Source: Ichthyophthirius multifiliis (Eukaryota; Ciliophora; Oligohymenophorea; Hymenostomatida). Taken from it: a stretch of DNA of 64,000 nucleotides. The position numbers were made by a program, and so were the translations under genes. This document shows, one piece after another, positions 14,030 to 26,286 of this stretch. Under the pieces are notes generated by a model. That model worked only from the letters and a program-made list of their open reading frames with translations, was not told the DNA's origin and ran no database searches. Each line of letters begins with the position of its first letter. The stretch's first letter is position 1. Location of the stretch: positions 36,450 through 100,449 of the forward strand of contig NW_004086050.1 of the NCBI RefSeq assembly GCF_000220395.1, written 5' to 3'.

Positions 14030-15162
14030 ATGAAAGAATTAAAAAATAAAACTTCATAAAATAAAATTGAATAATTAACCTTAGGAGATTAGTATAAATA
14101 TATATATTTTAATCAAAATTAATATTATATAAAATATAATCAAATAAACAAAATTCAGGCCAGAAAAAATAAAATGCCCATATTGTGCCGCACAAACAAA
14201 TACTTAAATTTAATTCAGAAATGGTTTTTTGACATACACATTAAGTTTATTAGTACTTGTAACAATTCCATTGTTAGCATCGATATTTTTGATACCAATA
14301 GTAATTTTATTAACTAAAAATCTATGCCATATGTAAAAAAATAAAACTAAAAAATAATTTAAAAATATATATTGAACAAAATAAAAAGATGTTTATGTTG
14401 TGATAATAAAGTTGGTTCAAATGGAAATTTAATATATGCATTAAATATAAAAGATGGTATTGTTTCATTTAAAATAGGAGAAATAGGTTTTATTTTAACT
14501 AGAAAAATAATATTAAATATAATAATATTAATAATAACATTTCTTGTAATAATGTACAAAATCAAAAATACAACATATCATAGTCATAAATATGGACATT
14601 CACATGCTAATGATTTATGTATTATATATATAAATGTTATTTTAAATATTTGTTTTTTTTAGTATATTATACAAATAGTACATGGAATGTATTCATATCT
14701 GAATGTAGTATTTAAAAATTCCGAGAGAAAGGATAATAATAAATGTCCTATTGTTGGAATAATCACATTGATAGAACTATTGTTTCATGGGAAGGTCATG
14801 TAATTAGAGTAGAAGATCTTTGAGGAAGTCTTTAATAATACATACATCACGCAGTAACAATACTAATATTAATGGATCCTACAGAATAGACAGAAGACAA
14901 TAAATACCCAGATTTACTCTTAACTTTTGATAGTGAATTAGTAGGTGATTATGCTTAAGTTTTAGATTAAATAAGTAGAGGAAGTCATATTGGATTTAAT
15001 GCTACTTGCAAAAGCGTAGGTTTGGATAATTAAACAAGACATTTTCATGTTAGGAATATATGGAAATTGGAAGGGGAGAAATATATTGAACCTCATATTC
15101 ATCATAATGGAAGATATAAAGACACTAGTAGAAATATTAGAAAAACAGATTAAAAAATATGA
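14030..15162 (+). CDS. LITAF-like zinc-ribbon membrane protein with C-terminal OB-like domain
   Basis: Four exons fit in frame: 14030-14091, 14159-14332, 14389-14618 and 14663-15162. The introns (67, 56 and 44 nt) are all GTA..AG. Together they give IKCPYCAAQTNT, a hydrophobic stretch (YTLSLLVLVTIPLLASIFLI) and then KNLCHICLCC. That is the split CxxC..HxCxxC arrangement of LITAF-like zinc ribbons, which sit on the cytosolic face of endomembranes. A second hydrophobic segment (NIIILIITFLVIMYK) follows. The last exon holds a separate domain: NSTWNVFISECS, SWEGHVIRVEDL, HHAVTILILMDPTE, SRGSHIGFNATCKSVG, RHFHVRNIWKLEG. Its beta-rich pattern suggests an OB-type fold (inference). A TGA at 14821-14823 interrupts this exon between VEDL and GSLQQ; frame and similarity continue beyond it. 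The first three junctions are supported because only these joins restore the CxxC pair. Around 290 residues if the TGA is not a true stop. Confidence 0.7.
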
Positions 15163-15336
15163 TAATAATTATTTATTTTCTTATTCAAATAAATAAATAA
15201 AAATAATAAATATAATATATAATATATATTATATTGGAGTTTATTATTTTATTTTCCTAAAAAAATATTTTTATATATTTAATTTATTTATTTATTTTGT
15301 TTATTTTTTAAAAAGAAAAAACAAAAATTATTTTTT

Positions 15337-18300
15337 TCATTCTTCATAATCTTCACCTTCACCTTCGCCTTCTTCTTAAGGTTATTTTTGTTCTTCTTCT
15401 AAAATATCATGATCAGGTAATTGTAATTTAGGTTCTTCAGGGACTATATGTTTATAAGGTTCTCTATAAGGTTCTTATTCATCTTCTTCGTCTTCATAAA
15501 CATCATCATATCTTAACTATACGAAAAGATTCACTTTTCTATAGTCCTATTCAGCTTTATTTTATTAACTTTCCTCGCTTATCAGATTTGAAAAATCAAG
15601 AAGTTTATCGTAAGTATTTTCGATTCCATTAATTTTTAATGAGTAGTGTTTTTTGTGAGTTTTTTTCAATTTATTATACCATTAAGGAACTGTTTTTGGA
15701 ATTCCATCACATTTAGTCCATTTAAAATCATAGATATTAAATTTGGGTTTGTTCTCATCTTCATCTTCTCCAGGAGGCTCTTCTGCTGGAGGAGCATCTT
15801 CATTTTCTTCTCCTTCTTCTCTTTTTACTACTTTGGGTTTCGGGGCTTCCAATTCCCAAGCTTCATCTTAAATATCATATAGAACTTTTTCATCAGTAAG
15901 TACACAAACCATTCTTATAGGCCCCAAAGCTTTTTCTATATTCATAATTTCATCAGAAGCTCGAGGATAAAATCTCTCATTATCTTTTCTTTCCTGGGGA
16001 GTATCTCCAGCAGGATACCCATATAAAAGTATATCTCTAGAGGATATTTTGAAAGTTTTTAAATGGGCCTAGACGGCTTACATAATAAGCTTTGGTGTAT
16101 AATTAGAAGGGAATTAAGGAGGTTATTAAGTCCATCTCATTGAATATTCGCTTTATGTATGTTAATGAAATTCAAAGGGCTTTTACCAATAGTGAAGTTT
16201 AAGTATTTTTTGAATATCAACAAACATAATATTTTGACGCGCACAAAAATTCACAAACATTAATTTTTGGTTTTCGCTTCTTTCTTAATCTTTTGGATCT
16301 GTGTAATTGTTTAGGACATAAACTCTCTTTTAGAAAATATTATTTAAATGTCTTCGTGTACTTTCTAGTGAATCATTAGCATCTAATTTATAATAGGTAC
16401 ATCCGAAATTCTATTCAGCGGTTTATTCGTAGAAATTTGTGAAAGAACTTGCGTTTAGTAAAATCTCATCCATTTTTTAGATTTCTTCTTCTTATAATTC
16501 GGCTTCAATGTCCATTTGATTTTTTAATCTATATCTTTTAATATAATTACTTTTTTCCATATTTAAATCAATAAAGAATGTTGGTAAGCCTACTTTTTTC
16601 AAAAAAGATTGTAATTATTATAAATTATACACACTCGGCCATCCATCAAATAATGTTTTGTCTTTATTTCCTTTAAGTCTTTCCACGAAATAATTTTCTA
16701 CTTATTAAAAGTTTACTTCTTCTAAAGGACCTTCGTCTCCTCCTAGTTTTGTTTTGAGCATTTCGAATGTACTTTCCCATTCAACTAATACAAAACCGAA
16801 TTTTTCTGCTATATATTTTGATGAAGTAGTAATACCGCTACCTGTGGGACCCGATACGAATCCAAAATGTGCTCTTTCTGTAACATAAAGGTCTATAATA
16901 TCTAAGGCTTCTCTATCAATATTTATATATTTCCCTTGTACATAATAATCTAAAATAGGGTTCATTTCATGATAAAACTTCAACTTGTGGTTTTATTAAG
17001 TAAAATTTACCAAATAATCAATTGGGAAAAGTTCCCTTTCAAAATTATCAAACTAAGCACTTCTTTCTGGAAAATTAGTCAAAACGAATTTCCTTAAATT
17101 AATATTCGAGAATAGGATTTTCTATAACATTTCAACTACATATTTAGAAGGAATTTCCTACCCAATTTGTTCAAAAGAGTTCATTTTTTAACCTAAAGTA
17201 GTTCCTCGTTCGATTTCTGATTATATTTATTCGTATACATCAAGGAATATGAAATCTCTTTTTTTTTCCAAAGCATAGCAATATTCAGCTCCTAAATCCA
17301 TATTATTATACATAAATGCGGCTATTACTAAAGGTTTAATACTAATCATTACATTTCTTATAAGATTTGGAATTGTATCAACTGCATTTAAATGTACAAA
17401 AAAGGATTATTTTTCAATTAATGAAAGTACTCCTTATCTGTTTTTTATAAAAAGCTCATATTTGGCTTTTTTTTCTTTTCTTTCAATATCTGTTTCAATG
17501 TATTTTTGTATATTGTTCATTACTTCGTCTTTTGGAGATTCTAAATAAAATACACGGAAAGGATTTCCGAAATGGTTTAAGAATATTTCCGCTGAAGGGC
17601 GATCTGCAAAAAAAGAGTCGACTATAAAGTTCGAAAAAGGAGCATTTTCTATATAATATATGAGCTTATTTACTTTGTCTATTTCGTCTTTTACATTATG
17701 TTATCGGCTAAATTTTTCCAAACATATATAATGATATTTTATTTTATTGCTTAATCTTTCACATACTTCAGATTTAGCTACACAAGGAGCTCCAAACATA
17801 AATATTATATTTGGATGAATTGCATTTTGTACCTATTTGAATACTTCGTCAACTGATAAATTTCCGTCTACAGTCTATACTTTTCCAAAATGGTTATAAA
17901 AATCCAATACTGGAGCAGTACTTCTATGAAAAGTTTCTATTCTATTAGCTATAGCTTCATAATTATCATCTGGTCTGCCAGATGTCTCAGCTCTTCCAAG
18001 AAGTCGTTGTCTTAAGATTTCATCAGAAACTTATACATTCAATATATAATCAATTTCTTTATATTTTTTTTCAAAAAGTTTAGCTTATTCAATACCTCTT
18101 GGAAAACCATCAATAAGGAATTTCTATTTATATTAAAAATATATATTTGTAAACATGATAAAATATATTTAATTTTACATAGGATTAACGACTTTTTATT
18201 GTCCTTATTATCAAGTTTATTAATAAATCATCTGGTACTAATTCTCCTCTTGCTGTTAAATCTTTAAAACGAAGACCTTCAGGTGTTTCACTAAATTATT

Positions 18301-18508
18301 TATTAATTATATATTTATTTATTTTTAAATATTTATTTTTTTACTTCTTTACTTCAGAACGTACGATATCACCTACTGATATATGATTAAAATGATAATC
18401 TCGTACTAATCTTTCACATTAAGTTCCTTTTCCACTTCCAGGACCTCCGCTTACAAATACTATTTTTGGATTTTAATAGTTTAGTTAATAATTGTAAAGT
18501 GTTTTCAT
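15337..18508 (-). CDS. Multi-domain adenylate kinase family protein (AK9-like, likely ciliary)
   Basis: Three exons: 18508-18345, 18290-18179 and 18123-15337. Introns are 18344-18291 and 18178-18124 (54 and 55 nt). The last exon is 929 codons without TGA. The N-terminal domain is a complete adenylate kinase: P-loop GGPGSGKGTQCERLV, SVGDIVRSE, ARGELVPDDLLINLI, FLIDGFPRGIEQA, LID segment LLGRAETSGRPDDN. A second, degenerate domain has GAPCVAKSEVCERLS. A third has GFVSGPTGSGITTSSKYIA followed by FDGWPSVYNLQQLQ. The C-terminal part has a Lys-Thr-rich patch and ends in an acidic Glu/Asp tail. Predicted length is about 1,020 residues. Adenylate kinase interconverts ATP, ADP and AMP; large multi-copy forms (AK9, CPC1-type) buffer nucleotides in cilia. 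Only the first domain looks catalytically complete. The stop is TGA 15339-15337. Confidence 0.85.
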
Positions 18509-18660
18509 TTTTTTTTATAAAGAAAATTATTATTTATATTTTATTTTATTTTTTTCAGTTTTATTTTTTTTTTTAAATATAAAATTGATTTTATTTATTT
18601 TATTTTCAATATTGGTATATAATTATTATTTTTTTTAGTTTATAATTAAAAAAAAAAAAA

Positions 18661-19976
18661 TCAATCAACAAAATAATCTGTTATTATTTAATAATTATAT
18701 TCTTTTAAAATTTCTTACTCTTATATAATTTGGTTCTATTCATTTTAATTTATTTACGAATAATCTGTCTTTAAATATTCCAAATTATTTACTTATTCAA
18801 TAAACTCTTTTAATTTAGAAGAAGTTACCGATTTTTTAATCAATAAAAGTTATTTCAAATCATTATGCTTTAATTCATCTATAATCAAACACTAAACAAT
18901 ATTTGTAGAAAAATTATTTTCCTATTTATATTTTTCCAATAAGGCTTAACTATGTTTATAATTAATAACTTCATCACTTTTTCCATGAATAAGCATAATA
19001 GAACATTAGACTTTTCCAATTTTCCATATGTTTCCATAGATATCACTTTCTTAATCTTAATAATTAATATCTACTTATTTTTCCAAGAAAAGATAAACAG
19101 ATGCTAATGGAGCCTCCAAAATCAACCCTTTAATATTCTTTTTTATATTTCAAAAAAATAAAATATGATTTAAAAATATATTTACATTATAAAATCTACT
19201 TTATATTTAGAAGCAAGATGAACAGCAGGGCCACTTCCAAGTGAAAATCCCCATAAAATAATTTCATTAATTTTATATTTTAACATATCTATTCCAAAAC
19301 TCATTACGATTTCGCAATCTTAATAAGTGTTTTCTTCGTTTGCTTCTCCTTTTGAAATCCCATATCCTCTATAATCATAGGCAAGTATATTAAGCTTTTT
19401 ATTGTTTCATTTTTTGTAAAAATATATATATATATAAAATATTTTTATTTTTTTTACTTTATAAATTTTAGATAACTAAACTAATTAATAAAATATTGTT
19501 CCTAAATCACTACTGTTTCCATGATTATAAACGATTACTGAGTTATCTTTTGCTCTATTTTGTTTTTCATTTAATTTTGCATTTATTTTACTTCGCGTTC
19601 TTTATGTGTACTATAGGTATCATTTGTTCCTTCTTATTTTCGTTTTTAAAATTTATTCTAAATAATTCATATTTTAAAGAATCTGGAATTATTTCTTCTT
19701 ATGGCTTATATTCTTTCTTTAGCATAAATAATACTTTATCTTATTATTCATCTTATGTATCTTTAAATTAATATGCTTTTTTTAAAAAATAAATATATAT
19801 ATATATACATTTCTTATATTTATAAATATTATATATATACTTGGAATTGGTTATTGATATAAAAATGTTTTCATTAGAAATTTTTTCATTCCTAATGTAT
19901 TTCCTACAAATTTAAAAAGTTTTTTTACAAATGTTGAATTGTTATTATTTGATTCTTGTTAATTATTACCTTCCAT
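18661..19976 (-). CDS. ABHD17-like serine hydrolase (alpha/beta hydrolase)
   Basis: Exons from ATG 19976, with introns 19840-19761, 19457-19395 and 19199-19138 (80, 63 and 62 nt, GTA..AG). The core reads VIVYNHGNSSDLGTIF (oxyanion HG motif), LAYDYRGYGISKGEA, LWGFSLGSGPAVHLASKY (nucleophile Ser in G-F-S-L-G), GLILEAPLAS, MLIHGKSDEVI (acid Asp) and ELKHNDL (likely catalytic His). This is the FAM108/ABHD17 pattern of depalmitoylating hydrolases that act at membranes. The N-terminus is a short Asn-rich and basic leader, without the Cys cluster typical of animal ABHD17. One frame change is needed near 19560 in an AAAA stretch, between KCKIK and NEKQNRAKD. Stop TGA 18663-18661. About 360 residues. 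Confidence 0.82.
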
Positions 19977-20366
19977 ATTTTTTTTCCTCTAATTTTACTT
20001 TATATTTTATAAAAAAATTATTATATTTATATATTTTTTCTAAAAAATTTAACTTAGTTTCAATTTGAATTTAATTAATTAGATTTTCATAAATTTTAAA
20101 ATATAAATGTGTAAAAAATAAACTATGAAAATAATTATATTAAATTATTTAATATTTTCTTTAAATAATCGTTTTTTTATATTATTATTTGATAATTATA
20201 ATTGTATAAAAAAAAATTAAATAATAAATAATTATATAAAAGAAATTTATTATTATATATATATTTATTATTATTTGAAATATTTTAAATAAATTTTTTT
20301 ATTAAAAATAAAACTTACTAAAAATATTATATACTTAAATTTGTTATAATTTTATATTACATCAAA
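19977..20366. other. Spacer upstream of tRNA and hydrolase gene
   Basis: About 390 bases of A/T-rich sequence between the hydrolase start and the tRNA gene. Nothing recognisable apart from a short TA/ATT tract at 20245-20270. Confidence 0.55.
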
Positions 20367-20437
20367 GCATCGTTGGTCTAGTGGCAGGATTATTGCCTTC
20401 CAAGCAATCGGCTCGGGTTCAATTCCCGGACGATGCA
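20367..20437 (+). tRNA. tRNA-Gly (anticodon UCC)
   Basis: A 71-nt cloverleaf reads directly from the sequence. The acceptor stem GCATCGT pairs with ACGATGC (7 bp); the D arm carries TCTAGTGGCAGGA. The anticodon stem ATTGC/GCAAT encloses the loop CTTCCAA with anticodon TCC at 20399-20401. The T arm CGGGTTCAATTCCCG has the canonical loop. No intron; the CCA is not encoded. The GC content is far above the flanks. The A and B boxes of RNA polymerase III lie in the D and T arms. Confidence 0.96.
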
Positions 20438-20446
20438 TTTTTTTTT
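20438..20446 (+). terminator. Pol III terminator after tRNA-Gly
   Basis: An uninterrupted run of T starts directly after the discriminator base of the tRNA, the usual signal for RNA polymerase III termination. Confidence 0.8.
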
Positions 20447-20978
20447 TTTAATTAAAATAAATAATAAATATTTATTTAAATATAATTTTTATTTTTAAAT
20501 ATTAATAATTTATATTTAATAGAAAATTCTTTTTATAATTTCTATTCTATTTTATATTGAATATAATAAAATATTATTAAAAGTATACTAAATTTATTTT
20601 AAAAAGATGTTTTTATAAATCAATTTAAATAAATTTAAGTAAATTTAAAAAATAATAAATATATAAAAATTTATACATATATCATTTTTATATTTTATTA
20701 TAAATTTTACAAGGTTTATTTTCTTAATTATATTGATTAAATAGTAAAAATAATCTTTTAGTATTATTTTTTATTTATTTATGTTCAATTATCAAAATAG
20801 AAGTTTTCACTTTATTTAAATAGTTTTTATTATCTAGAATCTTCAATTGAAATTTTTCTGATTTTTTTTAAATTTCTAAATTTTCTTAATCATTATAAAA
20901 ACTATATTTGTGTAATTATATAAAATTCAAATAAATTTTAATACATAAAAATCTAAAATTTAGAATTACTTATTAAAA
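20447..20978. other. Spacer between tRNA and Myb gene
   Basis: Roughly 530 bases, almost entirely A/T; no gene seen on either strand. Confidence 0.55.
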
Positions 20979-21932
20979 TCATATTAAGGTTGATTCTTTT
21001 CTATATTTTGTTAAAATTAATTTATTTAATATATGTATTATTTTAAAAAATAATTTACAAATATTTTCTTCTTCATTTTCAATACAATTTTTTTTTAAAT
21101 CACTTTCAAAGAAAAAATTCTTACTTTTCATTACGATTTGATCATATTATTCAAAAATATCAATTTAAATATTTTAAATACATGTGCTTTATAAATTATT
21201 TTAATTTACAATACCATTATATTTAGTCTAACTAAATGAATCTTAATTTTAATTTTTTAGTAAATTTTAATTTTTTTTAATTTTTATTTTACTTTCTAGA
21301 ACATCAAATTTTTAAATAAATAATTATTCATCATCTTGAATTTTATATAATATTTTTTTGTAAATCAATAAATATAAAATAAAAAGTAAATAAAAAAATA
21401 TAGTATATATAAAATACTATTTTAATTAAAATACAAATTTTTTATATTTTATTATTTTTATTTTTACCTTCCAATTTATAAGAGCCGGAAGTATTACAAG
21501 TTATTTTTTCTATTGAATTTTTTTTCTCAGAAATTTCTTTATTAATATCATCACTTAATTCCTTTTTAATTCTATTTTATCTTTTTATTGAACTTTTTGT
21601 TTTATTTAAATAATTGCTTGAAGAATTATTTATTATTTCCCTTAGTAATCTTTATTCTTCACTTAATTATATATTTTACTAACAATCATTTTCAATTTTA
21701 TTAAAGTATTTTTAAGCATGTGATCTTATTTGAGCACCTGTCCTTGTTCCTATATATTCTTCAACTTTTTTCCAATTTTTAGAAAATAATTTTATGCCAT
21801 CTACAAATTTTTGGTGCTCTTCTTGTGTCCATCTTCCATTAACAATTTTATTTTTTTATTTAATATCTATATTTTATAAAGTAATTGATTAATGAAAAGG
21901 CGAATTACTAATTTTCTTTTTTGTTAATTTCA

Positions 21933-21933
<1 letters not shown>
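20979..21933 (-). CDS. SHAQKYF-class single-Myb transcription factor
   Basis: Exon 1 (21933-21468) and exon 2 (21334-20979) are joined by a 133-nt intron (GTAAAA..TTCAAG). Residues about 32-80 are a Myb/SANT repeat: NGRWTQEEHQKFVDGIKLFS, NWKKVEEYIGTRTGAQIR and the diagnostic SHAQKYF. Proteins with one such repeat bind specific DNA elements in plants, Dictyostelium and alveolates. The remainder is Lys/Asn/Gln-rich without a further domain. About 273 residues; the stop is TGA 20981-20979. The start ATG follows a (TA)n tract (21934-21955), with no upstream ATG in frame. Confidence 0.88.
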
Positions 21934-21972
<39 letters not shown>

Positions 21973-22177
21973 TTTTTGGAAATTAAAAAAAAAAATTAAT
22001 TTATTTTTATTTTATGCGTAATTATTAATTTTTTTTAAAATTAGTTGTTTTTAATTATTTTATCCACGCATAAAAAAGTAAAAGATAATTATAATTATAG
22101 ATTTAGTTTTACATTTTAAAATAATGTTTCTTAAAATTATTTATGAATTTTAAAAAATCCGATATTTTTTGGTTTTT

Positions 22178-22214
<37 letters not shown>

Positions 22215-22847
22215 ATTACATCATTAAATACAATTAATTTAATAATAAAATTTAATCTTAAAGCTTTATTTATAAAAATTAAATAGTATATTTAATATAC
22301 TATTTTTATAAAAATACAGATGCATATAATTTTTTCTTTATTTAAAAATATTTAGGGCAATTTATTTTCATTCACAATTAAATAAAAATTAGTAAATAGA
22401 TAGTTGTTTAACTTGTTTATAAATAAATCGAAAATTAATAATAAAATTATTAAATATAACTTTTTAACATTATTTTTATATTTTTTTTAAAACATATTAA
22501 TCTCTTATTGTTTTTTAATTGAATTTTCAAAATAATTAAAAATAAAATATGTTAAAAAGTAATAAATTTTTATTTATTTTTTAAAAAAAGAGAACACTCT
22601 CTTATTTTAATGAAAAAATTATAATTTTAATAGATAAATTAAAATAAAAAATAATTGGATTATAATTTTAATATTATTAGATTTTTGATTTAAATTATTC
22701 TTTTATTTTAATAAATATTTGACGTAATAATTATATTAAAATAAAACATTAAAAAATTTATACAAAAAAAAAATATATATATATAAAAAATAAGAAAAAA
22801 TATATAATATTAAATATATTAATTATTTTCTATCTAAAAATATTAAA
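21934..22847. repeat. AT-rich spacer with (TA)n and poly-T/poly-A tracts
   Basis: (TA)n at 21934-21955 and 22181-22210, a poly-T run at about 21956-21977, and further near-pure A/T. No gene is seen between the Myb gene and the TBCB-like gene. Confidence 0.6.
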
Positions 22848-23360
22848 TCATATTTCATCTATTTCTTCTTCATTATTTTAATTTTAATTATCGTTATTTT
22901 ATTCTGGCTGATTATTTTCTTATTAAATAGTCTATACATAAGCAGCGCTTTCAGAATTATTTTTTTATTACTATTAAACTGCCTTTTTGAATTTTCTAAA
23001 ATTTATAGGCAAATTATTATAGTCTTCTTCAGAAATTGTATATTTTTAAACTTCTGAAATATCAGTTATTTCTTTCAGAATAGATTCAGGATTATTATCT
23101 TGAACATATATAATATAATTATCTTTAGGATTATAATTTATAAGTGTTTCATCATCTTACATATTTGATACATGGTTTCCTTGACTATCTTAAAGAATTA
23201 AATCCATCATTTCACTTTAAGTACCATATCTTTTTTCTATTTATTATTTTATTTAGTATATTGATTAATTTAAATCAAAACGAATTTCAGCGATTTTAAA
23301 TTCACATATATTATGGGATAAATTTAATTTCACATATTAACCAGGAGCTGCTTAGTTCAT
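22848..23360 (-). CDS. Tubulin cofactor B-like protein, ubiquitin-like part only
   Basis: Single exon of 171 codons (170 residues). After MNQAAPGQYVKLNLSH it reads CEFKIAEIRFDLNQSIYQIK, QIEKRYGTQSEMMDLILQD, then DDETLINYNP, YIIYVQDNNPESIL, EITDISEVQKYTISEEDY and FRKFKK. This follows the N-terminal ubiquitin-like domain and linker of tubulin folding cofactor B. In that family a CAP-Gly domain that grips the alpha-tubulin tail comes next. Here the protein instead ends in a Gln/Asn/Glu-rich tail (NNEEEIDEI) at TGA 22850-22848, and no CAP-Gly motif (GKNDG-like) follows downstream in any frame I read. It may be a truncated paralogue or a ciliate variant. Confidence 0.78.
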
Positions 23361-24592
23361 TTTTTTTTTTTAATTATTATTATTTTTATTAAAAGTATAT
23401 TTAATATTATTTTATAAAAAATATTGATTATTTTTATATGTGTATATAAATTCTGTTTATTTCTTATATATTTTAAAATCAAATTATATTTATTTTTTTA
23501 TATATATACTTTTTACTATATCTTAATATTTTTAAATGAAAATAAATTGTTTATTATATGTTTTATGTGTTATAAAAAATTATATTATTTTATTATTTAT
23601 TATTTTTAATAAAATTTTATTAAGATTTAATTTTTCAATATAGATAAAAAAAAATTGAATTTAATTTTTGTTAAATAAACAATATAAAATTTCTAATAAA
23701 TTTGCATTTATAATAAGTTCTTTTTATTTAATGTCATATTTAAAAAAAAAATATTGAAAATTAAGTTATTTAAACTTAATAAATCTCTGGATTAACAGGA
23801 ATGATTAAAAAAACCAATATAACAAAAATTTCGTAAATAAATAACGAATGATAAAAAACATAATAAAATTATATTAGCTTTAAAGACTTTAAATTTTAAT
23901 AAAGAGCAAACATTGTGATTTAATTAATTATTTATATTAATTGTAATTTAATATAAAAATTTAAACAAAATAAATATAATAAAAAGATTTTTAAAGGAAT
24001 CTGTTAATTTAAATATTATTCTTTTCTAATTAATAATAATTATTTTGTTTTAATTTATCAGAATAATTTATAAAATATAAGAAGAATAAATATAATATTT
24101 TTAAAGAATAATATTTCAATCAGAAACAAAATTATAAATACAAAAGTATCAAAAACATATATTTTAAAATGAAAAATATATATATATAAATATATAAATA
24201 ATAAAAATATAAATATATTATAAAAAATATAAAAAAAATAAAAGAATGTATATAAATATATGTATTTATATATATATTATATATATATATAACTACATAT
24301 TTATATTTATTTTTATTTATTTATTTATTAAGTACATTATATAATTATTTATAAATTACTTACATATTTTTTTCAATGAAAATAATTCAGAAATTATTAA
24401 ATTTTAAATTTAATTCTTTAAAATAAAAACATGAAATTAATAAATTATTAATAAAATATATAAAGAATTATTTTAATTTAAATAATAAATATTATTATAA
24501 CTTAAGTTAATTATTTATTCAATAAAATAAGTATATAAAGATTAAAATTTTAAAAAATATATAAATATTTAATTAATATATTATTATTATTA

Positions 24593-24624
<32 letters not shown>

Positions 24625-25398
24625 TTATTATTATTATTATATGTAATCATATAATTATAATTTTATTTATTTGTATTTTATTTTTATATTTTATTATTAA
24701 ATTTATAAAATATATAAATATTTAACTATTATTTTTTTTTACAAATATTATTTATATATTATTTATTTTAATTTACATTATTTATATTTTTTTTATTTTA
24801 TATATTTATTTTTCTTATTTTTTATTATTTTTTTATTTGATAAATAATTTTTTTTTATTTTGTTTTGTACATATTTCAAAAACATATTTTTAATTAAAAT
24901 TATATTATATTAAAAATTTATTTAATCGAAATTTCTAGAATACTATTAATTGATTTATATAAAAATAATTAATATTGTAATAAATTATAAATACATTAAA
25001 AATATTATATATATTTTTTATAAATTATAAATTTGATAAATATAATTTTTTTTTTTAATTTAAATCTCAAACATAATCTTTTTTAATTATAAAATTAAAT
25101 ATGTATTTCTTAATATTTTATAATATTTGAATGTTTGATTTATATAACTCTTATTTCTTATATATTGTATTTAACATTAAAAATTTAATTTATTAGTTTT
25201 TATTAAATAATATCTTTGTTTCCTAACACATAAATAATTTTATTATTTACAAGATTAAATTTTTCTAATTTTTTATTAGAAAAATAAAAAAATAAAGTAA
25301 CATATATTTATTATTAATCCATAATAATTTTATATTTATCTTTTAAATATTTTAACCTTTTTAAATAAATAAAAATAAAAAACTTCATCAATCCAACA
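23361..25398. other. Long AT-rich intergenic region with (ATT)n repeat
   Basis: About 2 kb with no convincing coding frame. It includes TA-rich blocks (24175-24290) and an (ATT)n/(TTA)n trinucleotide tract at about 24580-24640. Frames lacking TGA exist, but they are Ile/Tyr/Phe/Asn/Lys noise. Confidence 0.6.
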
Positions 25399-26286
25399 AT
25401 GAAACTATATAAATAAGCCCGAAAACTTTTAATTGATTAATACGAATATAAGCCATAACCATTTTTAATGACTATGGCAAAGCCTTTAATATAACATCCT
25501 GAATTATATGAAGAGGCAAAAATATTTGTAGCCGAATAATTAAATAGTTATTAACTTCTTCCGATACCTATTAATGTTCCATTTGAAGAAAGAATGTCAT
25601 TCATGAATATAATGTTTGATAGTTATGTAAAATACTCTTCAGTATTAATATGTCAATAAACACATAGAATAGGAGGCGTTTTTTTGGCTTAAGATTTCAA
25701 AAATAAGCTAAAAATGCCTTAACATGCACCTGATTGGGCGCATAGAATGCAAAATTTATATGATTATGCTGAAGAGGAATATTATAAAAAAGAAGATATT
25801 GACACTAAGAAAATAACAGATAATATATTTATTAGATAAGAAATTATGGCGATAACAAAAGAAATGCAAGAGTCTAATTATGATAAATTACTAATTTACC
25901 ACAATACAAAATTACAAATATAATGGGATTACAAAATGTCTTTTTATTTAACTAATTCTTATTTAAAAAGCGGGTTATTAAAGTTTTTGGGATATTAAAA
26001 AGTTTTGGATATTGATTTGGATAATTATACTGATAAAGATACTAATTAAAAATATTTTAAAGAGAATGAAGATTTGATTGTTAGATAATGTCAACTTTGT
26101 GTTGCAGATTACCATAAACTTAATTGGAAGGAACTTACATAACTTAATTTGAGATTTGATGTATTGGTTGATGATATAAATGTTTAGGATTTAAAAATTG
26201 AAAATATTAAACAGAGTGTTAAAAATTTAAAACCTGAAGATTTTTAAGATTTTAATGTAGAAAATATTAAAAAAAAAAAATCTTGA
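25399..26286 (+). CDS. Conserved-looking protein of unknown function
   Basis: A single uninterrupted frame of 295 codons ends at TGA 26284-26286. I do not recognise a family. The N-terminus (MKLYKQARKLLIDQYEYKP) is basic and could be a mitochondrial targeting helix. The body is soluble-looking with a balanced composition (HPELYEEAKIFVAEQLNSY, PINVPFEERMSFMNIMF, DWAHRMQNLYDYAEEEYY, WDYKMSFYLTNSYLKSG, QCQLCVADYHKLNWKELT), unlike the surrounding noise. It ends in a Lys run. The residue choice and high information content argue for a real gene; a ciliate-specific mitochondrial protein is one guess. Confidence 0.75.

Noticed and set aside
14372-14662. Stand-alone 96-residue protein starting at a TTG
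   Set aside because: It is exon 3 of the LITAF-like gene; the start is only the end of intron 2 and the end is intron 3.
16705-16983. Stand-alone 92-residue P-loop protein
   Set aside because: It is an internal piece (third kinase-like domain) of the 928-codon adenylate kinase exon, cut by TAA codons that mean Gln.
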